Source of the DNA: Clostridiales bacterium
GTDB taxonomy: Bacteria > Bacillota > Clostridia > Oscillospirales > Oscillospiraceae
DNA: 38,555 bases
Assembly (NCBI GenBank): GCA_004556965.1
Contig: SFFE01000011.1
Coordinates: 1 to 38,555 of the forward strand
Direction: 5' to 3'
The position numbers and the translations under genes were made by a program. Of the stretch, positions 7,232 to 14,928 are shown one piece after another. Position 1 is the first letter of the stretch; each line of letters begins with the position of its first letter. A model generated the notes under the pieces. The model was not told where the DNA came from, did not search any database, and saw only the letters and a program-made list of their open reading frames with translations.

Positions 7232-8263
7232 TCAAAGACTGCGGACGGCGCAGATCAGAGCGTCCACGTCCTCCGGGCGCGTTGCCCAGGAGGTGACGAA
7301 CCGGATGGCGGAATGGTTCTCGTCCACTCTGGCGATGAATTCAAAACTGAAATTCTGCCGCAGCGCTTCTACCTGCGCGTTGGTGAAGATGGGGAAAACC
7401 TGATTCGTGGGCGACGCGGCGTAGAGCGGCACGCCCATGGCGGTCAGCGCCGCCGCGAGGCGCTGCGCCAGCTCGTTTGCGTGGCGCGCGGTCTGCAGCC
7501 AGAGGTCGTCCTGCAGAATCGCGGCAAACTGTACGCCGAGCAGACGCCCCTTCGCCAGCATACCGCCGTGCTGCTTCATGACGTTTCGGAAGTGCGGTTT
7601 GAGCGCGTTGTTTACGATGACGAGCGCCTCGCCGAACAGCAGGGCGTTTTTCGTCCCGCCGAGGTAGAACGCGTCGCAGAGCTGCGCAAAATCCTCCGGC
7701 ACAAGGTCATTGCCCTGCGCGGTCAGCGCCATGGCCATGCGCGCGCCGTCGAGATACAGATACAGCCCCAGCTCGCGGCAGGTATCGGACAGCGCCTGCA
7801 GCTCCGCGCGCGTGTAGATCGTGCCCAGCTCCGTGGAGTCGGACACGTATACCATGCGGGGCAGTACCATGTGCTCCTCCGTGCCGGTCTGGTGGTCGCG
7901 CACGGCGGTGCGGATGGCGTCGGGGGCGAGCTTTCCATCCACGCCGGGGACGACATAGACCTTGTGGCCGGTGGCCTCGATCGCGCCGGTTTCGTGCACG
8001 GCGATGTGGCCGGTGTCGGCCGCGATGACCGCCTCCCAAGGGCGGAGGAACGCCGCGGCGGCGGTGAGATTCGTCTGCGTGCCGCCGACGAGGAAATGCA
8101 CGTCCGCGTTCGGGCAGGCGAAGCGCTCGCGCAGCAGCTCGCGCGCACAGGCGCAGTATTCGTCGCAGCCGTAGCCGGGGGTGGAGACCAGATTGGTTTC
8201 AACGAGCGCCTGCAGCACCTTCGGGTGCGCGCCCTCGGAGTAGTCATTGCGGAAATAGATCAT
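7232..8263 (-). CDS. Low-specificity threonine aldolase-type PLP enzyme
   Basis: A 343-residue fold-type I PLP enzyme of the beta-eliminating lyase/threonine aldolase family, which splits L-threonine or allo-threonine to glycine and acetaldehyde. Visible motifs are FRNDYSEGAHP at the N-terminus, GTQTN (61-65), the PLP-stacking His in GHIAVHE (85-91), LDGAR (171-175) and the Schiff-base lysine in GGTKNALLFGEAL (Lys205). Length is normal. The start ATG has a GAAGG-like ribosome site. A consensus promoter sits upstream, and the gene leads an apparent two-gene operon with the membrane protein downstream. Exact substrate stereochemistry cannot be read from sequence, so ltaE is not assigned. Confidence 0.9.
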   Translation of the reverse strand: MIYFRNDYSEGAHPKVLQALVETNLVSTPGYGCDEYCACARELLRERFACPNADVHFLVGGTQTNLTAAAAFLRPWEAVIAADTGHIAVHETGAIEATGHKVYVVPGVDGKLAPDAIRTAVRDHQTGTEEHMVLPRMVYVSDSTELGTIYTRAELQALSDTCRELGLYLYLDGARMAMALTAQGNDLVPEDFAQLCDAFYLGGTKNALLFGEALVIVNNALKPHFRNVMKQHGGMLAKGRLLGVQFAAILQDDLWLQTARHANELAQRLAAALTAMGVPLYAASPTNQVFPIFTNAQVEALRQNFSFEFIARVDENHSAIRFVTSWATRPEDVDALICAVRSL

Positions 8264-8297
8264 GGGGAGTCAACCTTCTCTCTTGCTTACTGGGGAC

Positions 8298-8326
8298 AGT
8301 ATAATGCAGATCGCCGGGAATGTCAA
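8298..8326 (-). promoter_or_regulatory. Consensus promoter of the aldolase-like operon
   Basis: On the minus strand: TTGACA (8326-8321), 17 bases, TATACT (8303-8298). The -35 box overlaps the U-tract of the upstream gene's terminator. Confidence 0.85.
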
Positions 8327-8355
8327 AAAACACGCCGTGGAAGCTCCACGGCGTG
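8325..8355 (-). terminator. Intrinsic terminator of the SLH-repeat gene
   Basis: An 11-bp stem (8345-8355 with 8331-8341, 3-base loop) is followed on the minus strand by six T residues (8330-8325). It lies 16 bases past the stop codon. Confidence 0.9.
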
Positions 8356-8370
8356 TTGTGCTGTGTTTGG

Positions 8371-11028
8371 TTATTGCGCGACGTTTTCGCAGAAGCGCAT
8401 GAGGATGGTGGCGACCTGCGCGCGGGTGGCGTTGCCCCACGGGTCAAGATAATTGACACCGTCGCGGCTGTTGCCCTTGACGAGACCGGCGCCATTCGCC
8501 CAGGTCATGGCGTCCACGGCGTACGCGAGCACCTGATCGTCGTCCGGGAAGACGGAGAGGTCGCCCTTGGCCGACGTGTCAAGCTTCATGACGCCCGCAA
8601 AGCGGTAGAGCATGGTTGCCAGCTCCTGACGGGTAATCGCGCCTTTCGGATCGAAGGTGCCGTCGGGACGACCGTTGACGATGCCGGCCTCTGCCGCCCA
8701 GGCGACCGCGTCCAGATACCAGCTTGCCGCCGGATCATTGGGCGAGCCCAGATCGGGGAACGCGCAATCCTGCGTTGCCGCCGGCTCGCCAGCCAGCCGC
8801 CAGAGGACGGTGACGAGCATGGCGCGCGTGAGCGTGCCGTCCGGGTCAAACTCCGTATCGGAAACGCCGTTCATCAGGCGGTTTTCGACGCAGTAGTCGA
8901 TGCCGAGATGTCCCCAGTGCGCCTTTACGTCGGAGAAGCTCCGACTCGGGCAGGACGCGCCGCCGTCGCACACGCCGGTGGCGGGGATGACTTCGGTCTT
9001 CGTCTCGCCGCAGACGGTGCAGGTGTAGGTCTTGACGCCGTCCGCCGTGCCAGTCGGCTTGGTCGTCACGACGCCGTCATCCCAGACATGGCCGAGGGCG
9101 GGAATCTCCGCACCCTTCTCAACGACTTCGCCGCAGACGGAGCAGACGAGGTCGCCGGTGTAGCCCGCTTCCGTGCAGGAAGCGTCCTTGGCGTTTTTCA
9201 GCTCGGTCTTGTGACCCAGAGCTTCCACGATCTCCTGCTTGACGAGCACTTCATTGCAGACGGAGCAGTGCTTGCCTTCGGTCAGGCCGGTCTCGGTGCA
9301 GGTCGGGGCAACGGCTTCGTCCGCGACCTCAGTGTGGCCGAGGGCTTCGATCTCCCGGCTCACGGTCTCGTTGCAAACGGTGCAGACGCCGGATTCCTCA
9401 CCGGCTTCGGTGCAGGTCGGGGCCTTGGTTTCTTCCCAATCCTCCACGGTGTGGCCGAGAGCGGGGATTTCTTCCTGTGCGACGAGCACTTCGTTGCAGA
9501 CGGAGCAGTGCCTGCCTTCGGTCAGGCCGGCCTCGGTGCAGGTCGCTTCGACAGCTTCGTCTACGACCTCAGTGTGAGGCAGCATGGGGATGACCTCGGA
9601 GATGTACTTGCTGCATACCGAGCAGTAACGCATCTGCTCGCCTTCTTCGGTGCAGGTCGCAGCTTTGATCATGACGACCGGCGCGTTTTCATCAAACGTG
9701 TGTCCCTTTGCGGGGAGAATTTCTTTGACGATCTGCTTGCACACGGTGCAGTAACCCGTCTCTACGCCATCTTCGGTGCAGGTGGGCTCCTTGCTCACAG
9801 CGCCAGCAGCCAGTTTATGACCCGTTGCCGGGATCGGAACGTTGTATGCAAAGCCGCAACGGCTGCAGCGGTAGGTTTCATAGCCATCCTCAGTGCAGGT
9901 TGGAGCTTTGGAGCCGAGTTGCGCGGCATCCTCTTCGTGGGTGTGCTCGAGGGCGGGAATCTCACGAGTTTCCACTTCGCCGCAGACGGTGCAGGTTCTG
10001 GACTTTTCACCGGCTTCCGTGCAGGTAGCTTTCTTGGTTACTGTCCATTTGCCGAAGTCGTGACCCAGCGCGGGGACTTCTTCTTGTGCGACGAGCACTT
10101 TCTCGCAGACGGAGCAGTGCTTGCCTTCGGTCAGACCGGTCTCGGTGCAGGTCGCTTCGACAGCTTCGTCCACAGCTTCGGTGTGCCCAAGCGCGGGGAT
10201 TGTTTCACCCAGTTCGGCGATCTTACCACAGATGGTGCAGACTTTATCTCCGGTGTAGCCTGCCTCTTCGCAAGTCGCTTCTTTTGCATTCTTCAACGCA
10301 AGCTCGTAGTCGAGCGAGGGAATCTCGCGGGTTTCCTTGTCGCCACAGACGGCGCAGATTCTGGTCTCTTCACCGGCTTCTGTGCAGGTAGCTTCTTTGG
10401 TTACCTTCCACTCGCCGTAGTTGTGGCCAAGGGCAGGAACGCTCGCGGTTACGTTCTCTTTGCACACGGAGCAGTAGACTGTCATTTCGCCCGGTTCGGT
10501 GCAGGTGGGGTTTTTCGTTATGTTCGGATTCGAAGTTACCACGAGCTTATGACCCGTTGCGGCAATCTCCCGGGTGACGGCCGTGTGGCACACGGTGCAG
10601 TAGCCCGTCTCTACGCCATTCTCGGTGCAGGTCGGAGCTTTGGTCAGGTCCCACTTTTCAACCGTATGCTGCGCATTGGTCGTTTCAGAATAGAGCTTAC
10701 CGCAGACGGAGCACACATAGCTGGCTTCACCGTTTTCCGTGCAGGTGGCCGGCTTTACGTTGATTGGCTGCGCGCCTTCTGCGTGCTGATGACCCAGCGC
10801 AGGGATGTCTTTACCCGTTTCGATGGTTTCCTTGCAGATGGTGCAGACCCGATCGCCGGTATAGCCGGGGTTTTCACAGGTCGGAGCGGCGGCCTTGACT
10901 GTCTCAACTCCGGCGTGCTTGCAGGGATGCTGCACCACGACCGGCTCATCCACAGCCAGCACCGCGCCCGGCAGGAGCGTCAATACCATACACAGTACCA
11001 ACGCCCAGCTAAGGATTCGTTTTCTCAT
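8371..11028 (-). CDS. Secreted Cys/His-repeat protein with three SLH domains
   Basis: An 885-residue exported surface protein. The signal peptide is about residues 1-25 (RKRILSWALVLCMVLTLLPG). Residues about 35-690 hold 16 tandem units of roughly 30-45 residues. Each unit has the plan TCTExG...CxVC...(I/V)PALGH, i.e. one Cys, a CxxC pair and a closing His, which could form a small metal site or disulphides. The last unit has lost its first Cys (PTGTADG). Residues about 700-885 hold three SLH domains (FSDVKAHWGHLGIDYCVEN..., FPDLG..., FPDDDQ...), which tether proteins to secondary wall polymers. The ATG follows AGGAGGA at 12-base spacing. It has its own promoter with operator-like palindromes and a strong terminator. 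Similar repeats occur in adhesin-like proteins of gut Clostridia; function is unknown. Confidence 0.88.
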   Translation of the reverse strand: MRKRILSWALVLCMVLTLLPGAVLAVDEPVVVQHPCKHAGVETVKAAAPTCENPGYTGDRVCTICKETIETGKDIPALGHQHAEGAQPINVKPATCTENGEASYVCSVCGKLYSETTNAQHTVEKWDLTKAPTCTENGVETGYCTVCHTAVTREIAATGHKLVVTSNPNITKNPTCTEPGEMTVYCSVCKENVTASVPALGHNYGEWKVTKEATCTEAGEETRICAVCGDKETREIPSLDYELALKNAKEATCEEAGYTGDKVCTICGKIAELGETIPALGHTEAVDEAVEATCTETGLTEGKHCSVCEKVLVAQEEVPALGHDFGKWTVTKKATCTEAGEKSRTCTVCGEVETREIPALEHTHEEDAAQLGSKAPTCTEDGYETYRCSRCGFAYNVPIPATGHKLAAGAVSKEPTCTEDGVETGYCTVCKQIVKEILPAKGHTFDENAPVVMIKAATCTEEGEQMRYCSVCSKYISEVIPMLPHTEVVDEAVEATCTEAGLTEGRHCSVCNEVLVAQEEIPALGHTVEDWEETKAPTCTEAGEESGVCTVCNETVSREIEALGHTEVADEAVAPTCTETGLTEGKHCSVCNEVLVKQEIVEALGHKTELKNAKDASCTEAGYTGDLVCSVCGEVVEKGAEIPALGHVWDDGVVTTKPTGTADGVKTYTCTVCGETKTEVIPATGVCDGGASCPSRSFSDVKAHWGHLGIDYCVENRLMNGVSDTEFDPDGTLTRAMLVTVLWRLAGEPAATQDCAFPDLGSPNDPAASWYLDAVAWAAEAGIVNGRPDGTFDPKGAITRQELATMLYRFAGVMKLDTSAKGDLSVFPDDDQVLAYAVDAMTWANGAGLVKGNSRDGVNYLDPWGNATRAQVATILMRFCENVAQ

Positions 11029-11061
11029 TTGTTTTATTTTTCCTCCTCTTGCAGAATGATG

Positions 11062-11115
11062 TGGAATTGCATTCCATCTAAATGGAATAATACATCTTAT
11101 AATTCCTTATGTCAA
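11062..11115 (-). promoter_or_regulatory. SLH-gene promoter with TGGAAT operator array
   Basis: Minus-strand promoter TTGACA (11115-11110), 17 bases, TATTAT (11092-11087). The palindrome TGGAATTGCATTCCA (11062-11076) lies just downstream, and a third half-site, ATGGAAT (11082-11088), overlaps the -10. The three alternating half-sites look like an operator, probably for the divergent XRE regulator (inference). Confidence 0.7.
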
Positions 11116-11190
11116 TATAAATCTGTCCTGAATTTCCGCACATCTTTCTGCTTGAGCCACTATAGTACATATCATATGGAGGTGTATGCT

Positions 11191-11523
11191 ATGGGTTCTG
11201 TGGACTACATGGACTATACAGAATGGTTCTATCAGCGGCTTACGGCGCTGCGCATGGAAAAGGGCGTTTCTGCGCGGGATATGAGCTTGTCGCTGGGGCA
11301 GAGCGAGAGTTATATCAATAAGATTGAAAACCGGCGGACCATGCCGTCCATGGCAGGATTTTTCTATATTTGCGAATATTTCAACATCACGCCGCAGGAG
11401 TTTTTCGACTCGGAGCTACGGGCACCGCAGAAGGGGAAAGAACTGCAGCGCGAGCTTGGGAAGCTGACGCCCCAGCAGGCTGAGCACATTCTGCAGGTTG
11501 TGAAAGACCTTACGCAAAAATAG
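11191..11523 (+). CDS. XRE-family helix-turn-helix regulator
   Basis: A 110-residue protein with an HTH_3/XRE DNA-binding domain at about residues 15-72 (RLTALRMEKGVSARDMSLSLGQSESYINKIENRRTMPSM, split by helices; then ICEYFNITPQEFF). A short C-terminal helical tail follows (LTPQQAEHILQVVKDL). The ATG at 11191 has GGAGGT 7 bases upstream; a longer open frame upstream is just read-through of antisense sequence. It is divergent from the SLH-repeat gene and likely controls it or itself through the TGGAAT palindromes between them. No ligand domain is present. Confidence 0.9.
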   Translation: MGSVDYMDYTEWFYQRLTALRMEKGVSARDMSLSLGQSESYINKIENRRTMPSMAGFFYICEYFNITPQEFFDSELRAPQKGKELQRELGKLTPQQAEHILQVVKDLTQK

Positions 11524-11542
11524 GAACACACGGTCGGATACG

Positions 11543-11580
11543 CGAACCACCCCCGGCGGATGCCCGCCGGGGGTGGTTCG
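11543..11580. terminator. Bidirectional hairpin between convergent genes
   Basis: A 17-bp perfect stem (11543-11559 with 11564-11580, ATGC loop) lies between the XRE gene and hypB. It has no clear U-tract on either strand, so it is a strong structure but a non-canonical terminator. Confidence 0.65.
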
Positions 11581-11596
11581 TGTATATCCGATGCCG

Positions 11597-12265
11597 TTAC
11601 GCCTGCCAGGCGCGCACCTGCTCGCGGAGCCAGTCGGCCCACGGCTCGATGCCCTCGCCCTTGAGCGCGGAGATCGGGAAGATCTGAATGTTTGGATTCA
11701 GCTTCCGGACGTATTCCGTGCACCGCTCAAGGCTGAAGTTGAAGTACGGCGCAACGTCGATCTTGTTCACGAGCAGCACGTCGCAGATCGAGAACATGAG
11801 CGGGTACTTCAGGGGCTTGTCGTCGCCCTCCGGCACGGAGAGAATCATTGCGTTTTTGACGGCGCCGGTGTCGAACTCCGCCGGGCAGACGAGGTTGCCG
11901 ACGTTCTCCAGAATGGCGAGGTCGATGTTCTCGGTGCCGAGCCCCTCCAGACCCTGACGGGTCATGCCCGCGTCGAGGTGGCACATGCCGCCGGTGTGGA
12001 GCTGGATGACCTTTGCGCCGCTGGTGGAGATCGTGGCGGCGTCCACGTCGGAGTCGATGTCCGCTTCCATGACGCCGATGCGCAGATCGTCCTTCAGGGC
12101 GTTGATGGTGGCCATGAGCGTGGTCGTCTTGCCGGAGCCGGGGGAGGACATGAGGTTGAGCAGGAACGTCTTTTCCTGCTTCAGCTCCGCGCGGAGCTTT
12201 TCCGCCTCGCGGTCGTTGTTGGCAAATACGCTCTCTTTGATTTCAAGTACTCTGTATTTCTCCAT
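11597..12265 (-). CDS. hypB: Hydrogenase nickel-incorporation GTPase HypB
   Basis: A 222-residue SIMIBI-class GTPase. HypB hydrolyses GTP while delivering nickel, with HypA, to [NiFe]-hydrogenase (or urease) precursors. The P-loop is SSPGSGKTT (40-48); later motifs are EADIDSDVDA, the metal-binding-type HTGGMCHLDA (about 94-103), ENVGNLVCPAEFD and the base-recognition NKID. The N-terminal CCGC nickel motif and His-rich stretch of some HypBs are absent. AGGAGG is 6 bases before the ATG. No hypA, hypC-F or hydrogenase gene is nearby, so it is an orphan here; partners may be elsewhere. It has its own promoter, divergent from ppk1. Confidence 0.95.
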   Translation of the reverse strand: MEKYRVLEIKESVFANNDREAEKLRAELKQEKTFLLNLMSSPGSGKTTTLMATINALKDDLRIGVMEADIDSDVDAATISTSGAKVIQLHTGGMCHLDAGMTRQGLEGLGTENIDLAILENVGNLVCPAEFDTGAVKNAMILSVPEGDDKPLKYPLMFSICDVLLVNKIDVAPYFNFSLERCTEYVRKLNPNIQIFPISALKGEGIEPWADWLREQVRAWQA

Positions 12266-12315
12266 GGTTGACCTCCTGTTACTGAGTCGGTATCAATATC
12301 CGTGTGTATGTCTAA

Positions 12316-12344
12316 ATTATAACAGCACGGCTGTCGTTTTGCAA
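12316..12344 (-). promoter_or_regulatory. Promoter of hypB
   Basis: Minus strand: TTGCAA (12344-12339), 17 bases, TATAAT (12321-12316). Confidence 0.75.
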
Positions 12345-12370
12345 CAGCGACTTCTTGTGGATGTAGGGGA

Positions 12371-12399
12371 TTGTAATAGCAGGGGATTTTCGGTATAAT
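12371..12399 (+). promoter_or_regulatory. Promoter of ppk1
   Basis: TTGTAA (12371-12376), 17 bases, TATAAT (12394-12399). It is back to back with the hypB promoter. Confidence 0.75.
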
Positions 12400-12433
12400 A
12401 ACACTGATTTGATGGGAATGGGAGGCGGTGGAC

Positions 12434-14647
12434 ATGCCGCGAAAACCAGAGACCCCGCTGCCCGGCGCGGACGCGCTGCGGCAGATGGCGGAGCAGGACG
12501 GCAGCGGCCTGTTTGCGCCGCAGCAGCCGGACCCGGCCTGCGCGGGGCTGTTTCTCAACCGCGAGCTGAGCTGGCTGGCATTCAACCGCCGCGTGATGCA
12601 GGAGGCGGCGGACACACGCCTGCCGCTGTATGACCGGCTGCGGTTTTTGTCCATCTACTGCTCGAATCTGGACGAGTTTTACATGGTGCGCGTCGGCGGT
12701 CTGATGGACCGCGACCTGCTGCGGCCGTGGCGCGCCGAGCCGCTGACCGGCTTGACCCCACGCGAGCAGATCGATCGCATTCTCGCCGAGACCGCGCGGC
12801 AGAAAAGGGAGTTTGAGCCGCTCTACCGCGAGGTGGCGGCGGGACTGGCCGCGCAGGGCGTGGAGCTTTTGGATTTTGCGCGCATCGACCCGGTGGATGA
12901 GCTGCTGGCGAAAAAATACTTTGACGAGCTGCAGCCCCTGCTCAGCCCGCAGGTGATCGGGCGCGGCCATCCGTTCCCGTTTTTGCGCAACAAGGAGCAA
13001 TACGTGCTGGCGCTGTTTCGCGGAAAGGACGGCGCGGGCATCGTGCCGGTGACGCGGCTGCCGAAATTTTTCGTTTTCCGCGTGGAGGGCGTGCAGAAAA
13101 TCGCGCTGACGGCGGAGCTGGTGCGCCACTTTGTCAAAAAGCTGTTCCCGAAGCAGACGGTTGCCGAGACGACGATCCTGCGCATCACGCGCAACGCCGA
13201 AATTTCCGCCGGAGACGTGATGGACGACTGCGACGCGGATTTTCGCGCGGTGATGGAGCGGCTGCTGCGGCGGCGACGCCGGCTGGAGCCGGTGCGCGCG
13301 CAGCTCGCGGGAAAGCCGTCCGACCGGATGCTGGAATTTGTATGCGCGCAGCTCGACCTGCCGAAAAAGTGCGTGTTTTCCAGCCGCGTGCCGCTGGATC
13401 TCTCCTTCGTGCTGGCGCTGCCGGAGGCGGTGGAGCTGTCCGCCCTGCGCGCGGCGCTCCCGGAGCCGGCGAAGAACGTGGCGCTCAAAAAGGGCGACTA
13501 CTTCGGCTATCTCGCGCGGCACGATCTGCTGATCGCGCTGCCGTACCAGAGCATCAACCCGTTCGTCGATCTGCTCTACGAGGCGGCGGACGACCCGAAC
13601 GTGACGAGCATCCAGATCACGCTCTACCGGCTTGCGGGCAGCAGCCGCATCGCCGCAGCGCTGGCCTACGCCGCCGACCGCGGCAAGCAGGTGACGTGCC
13701 TGCTGGAGCTGCGCGCCCGCTTCGACGAGCAGAACAACATCGACTATTCCCGTATGCTGGAGGAGGCCGGGTGCACGATCCTCTACGGGCTGACGGAATA
13801 CAAGGTGCACACGAAGCTGTGCCTGATCACGCGGCGCGTGCCCGGCGGCGTGCAGTATTACACGCAGGTGGGCACCGGCAACTACAACGAGGCGACCGCC
13901 GAGCAGTACACCGACCTGATGCTGCTCACGAGCGACCCTGCCGTCGGGCGCGACGCGGCGAAGGCGTTCCGCGCGCTGGCCGTGGGCGAGACCGTCGGCG
14001 AGACGGAGACGCTCTGGATCGCGCCGGAGGGCTACAAGTCCCGCCTGCTTGCGCTGATCGACGAGCAGACCGCGCTCGGCAGCGCAGGATATCTTGCCAT
14101 CAAGGTCAACTCCATGAACGACGCGGACGTGATGCGGCGGCTTGTGCGCGCGTCCGGCGCGGGCGTGACGGTGGAGCTGTTTGTGCGCGGCATCTGCTGT
14201 CTCTGTCCCGGCGTGCCGGGGCGGACGGAGCACATCACCGTGCGCAGCATCATCGGGCGGTATCTGGAGCACGAGCGCATCTTCGTGTTCGGCCGGGGAA
14301 CGGCGCAGCGGGTGTTCATCGGCTCCGGCGACCTGCTCGAGCGAAACACCATGCGCCGCATCGAGGCGTTCACCGAGGTGAAGACGCCGGAAACGCGCGA
14401 GGAGGTGCTCGCCATTCTCGACAGCATGCGCCGCGACAACTGCAAGGCGTGGCTCATGCAGCCGGACGGCGGCTATGTCCGCGCGCAGCCGGAGGGCGAG
14501 CCGTTCGTCAGCCAGGAAAATCTGCACGCCTATTTCTCCGGGCGCACGGTGCGCAAACCGGAACCGCCCGCGCCGCAAAAGCCGCCTGCGCCGCAAAAAA
14601 AGCTGTCCTGGTGGCGGAGACTGCTGAAGTGGCTGAAGGAAAACTGA
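12434..14647 (+). CDS. ppk1: Polyphosphate kinase 1
   Basis: A 737-residue PPK1, which reversibly transfers the ATP gamma-phosphate to polyphosphate. The N domain starts with FLNRELSWLAFNRRVMQEA and CSNLDEFYMVRVGGL (about 35-95); the central PHP-like domain follows. The two C-terminal phospholipase-D-like domains contain YKVHTKLCLI with the autophosphorylated His (about residue 457), TGNYNE, and the later FGRGTAQRVFIGSGDL and NTMRRIEAF motifs. Length is normal. GGAGG at 12421-12425 is 8 bases before this ATG; the in-frame GTG at 12428 is only 2 bases from it and was rejected. The C-terminus adds a Pro/Lys-rich basic tail. No adjacent ppx was found. Confidence 0.96.
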   Translation: MPRKPETPLPGADALRQMAEQDGSGLFAPQQPDPACAGLFLNRELSWLAFNRRVMQEAADTRLPLYDRLRFLSIYCSNLDEFYMVRVGGLMDRDLLRPWRAEPLTGLTPREQIDRILAETARQKREFEPLYREVAAGLAAQGVELLDFARIDPVDELLAKKYFDELQPLLSPQVIGRGHPFPFLRNKEQYVLALFRGKDGAGIVPVTRLPKFFVFRVEGVQKIALTAELVRHFVKKLFPKQTVAETTILRITRNAEISAGDVMDDCDADFRAVMERLLRRRRRLEPVRAQLAGKPSDRMLEFVCAQLDLPKKCVFSSRVPLDLSFVLALPEAVELSALRAALPEPAKNVALKKGDYFGYLARHDLLIALPYQSINPFVDLLYEAADDPNVTSIQITLYRLAGSSRIAAALAYAADRGKQVTCLLELRARFDEQNNIDYSRMLEEAGCTILYGLTEYKVHTKLCLITRRVPGGVQYYTQVGTGNYNEATAEQYTDLMLLTSDPAVGRDAAKAFRALAVGETVGETETLWIAPEGYKSRLLALIDEQTALGSAGYLAIKVNSMNDADVMRRLVRASGAGVTVELFVRGICCLCPGVPGRTEHITVRSIIGRYLEHERIFVFGRGTAQRVFIGSGDLLERNTMRRIEAFTEVKTPETREEVLAILDSMRRDNCKAWLMQPDGGYVRAQPEGEPFVSQENLHAYFSGRTVRKPEPPAPQKPPAPQKKLSWWRRLLKWLKEN

Positions 14648-14675
14648 GTTTTTGCGGAAAATTTTCGTTTTTCGC

Positions 14676-14703
14676 TTGACAAGCAGCGAAAAAACGGTAT
14701 AAT
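14676..14703 (+). promoter_or_regulatory. Promoter of the metK riboswitch transcript
   Basis: TTGACA (14676-14681), 16 bases, TATAAT (14698-14703), with start expected about 14710, just ahead of the SAM aptamer. Confidence 0.85.
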
Positions 14704-14723
14704 AACGTCTGCAATTGAACATG

Positions 14724-14818
14724 CCTTATCAAGAGTGGCGGAGGGACCGGCCCTGTGAAGCCCGGCAACCTGCATTTGCAAGGTGCCAAATCCGGCGGTG
14801 TAAATCGAAAGATGAGGG
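14724..14818 (+). promoter_or_regulatory. SAM-I (S-box) riboswitch aptamer
   Basis: It shows the classic S-box order: CTTATCAAGAGTGGCGGAGG at the 5' side, then ACCGGCCCTGTGAAGCCCGG, CAACCTGC...GCAAGGTGC, and a closing GATGAGG that pairs with CTTATC. S-adenosylmethionine binding stabilises the aptamer and lets the downstream terminator form, so metK is repressed by its product. Confidence 0.95.
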
Positions 14819-14832
14819 AATCACGACTTTCC

Positions 14833-14866
14833 ATGCGCTCCGCCGGGACGGCGGGGCGCATTTTTT
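14833..14866 (+). terminator. SAM-riboswitch expression-platform terminator
   Basis: A 13-bp stem (14833-14845 with 14849-14861, one G-U pair, GGA loop) is followed by six T residues. It lies 15 bases after the aptamer. Confidence 0.9.
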
Positions 14867-14928
14867 GCGGGCGCGAACTCTGCGAGGCTTTTTGTGTAAA
14901 AACCAACGAAAGCGAGGATATGAATACT

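Noticed and set aside
9000..10900. Regularly repeated blocks suggesting a CRISPR array
   Set aside because: The repeats are in frame within one long ORF and encode tandem Cys/His protein units; spacing and identity vary as in protein repeats.
12428..12433. GTG start for ppk1
   Set aside because: Only 2 bases after the GGAGG site; the ATG at 12434 has normal spacing.
12317..14722. Long open frame of about 800 codons on the minus strand
   Set aside because: It is an antisense shadow of ppk1: Arg/His/Ala-rich translation, no ribosome site and no recognisable domain, typical of high-GC codon bias.
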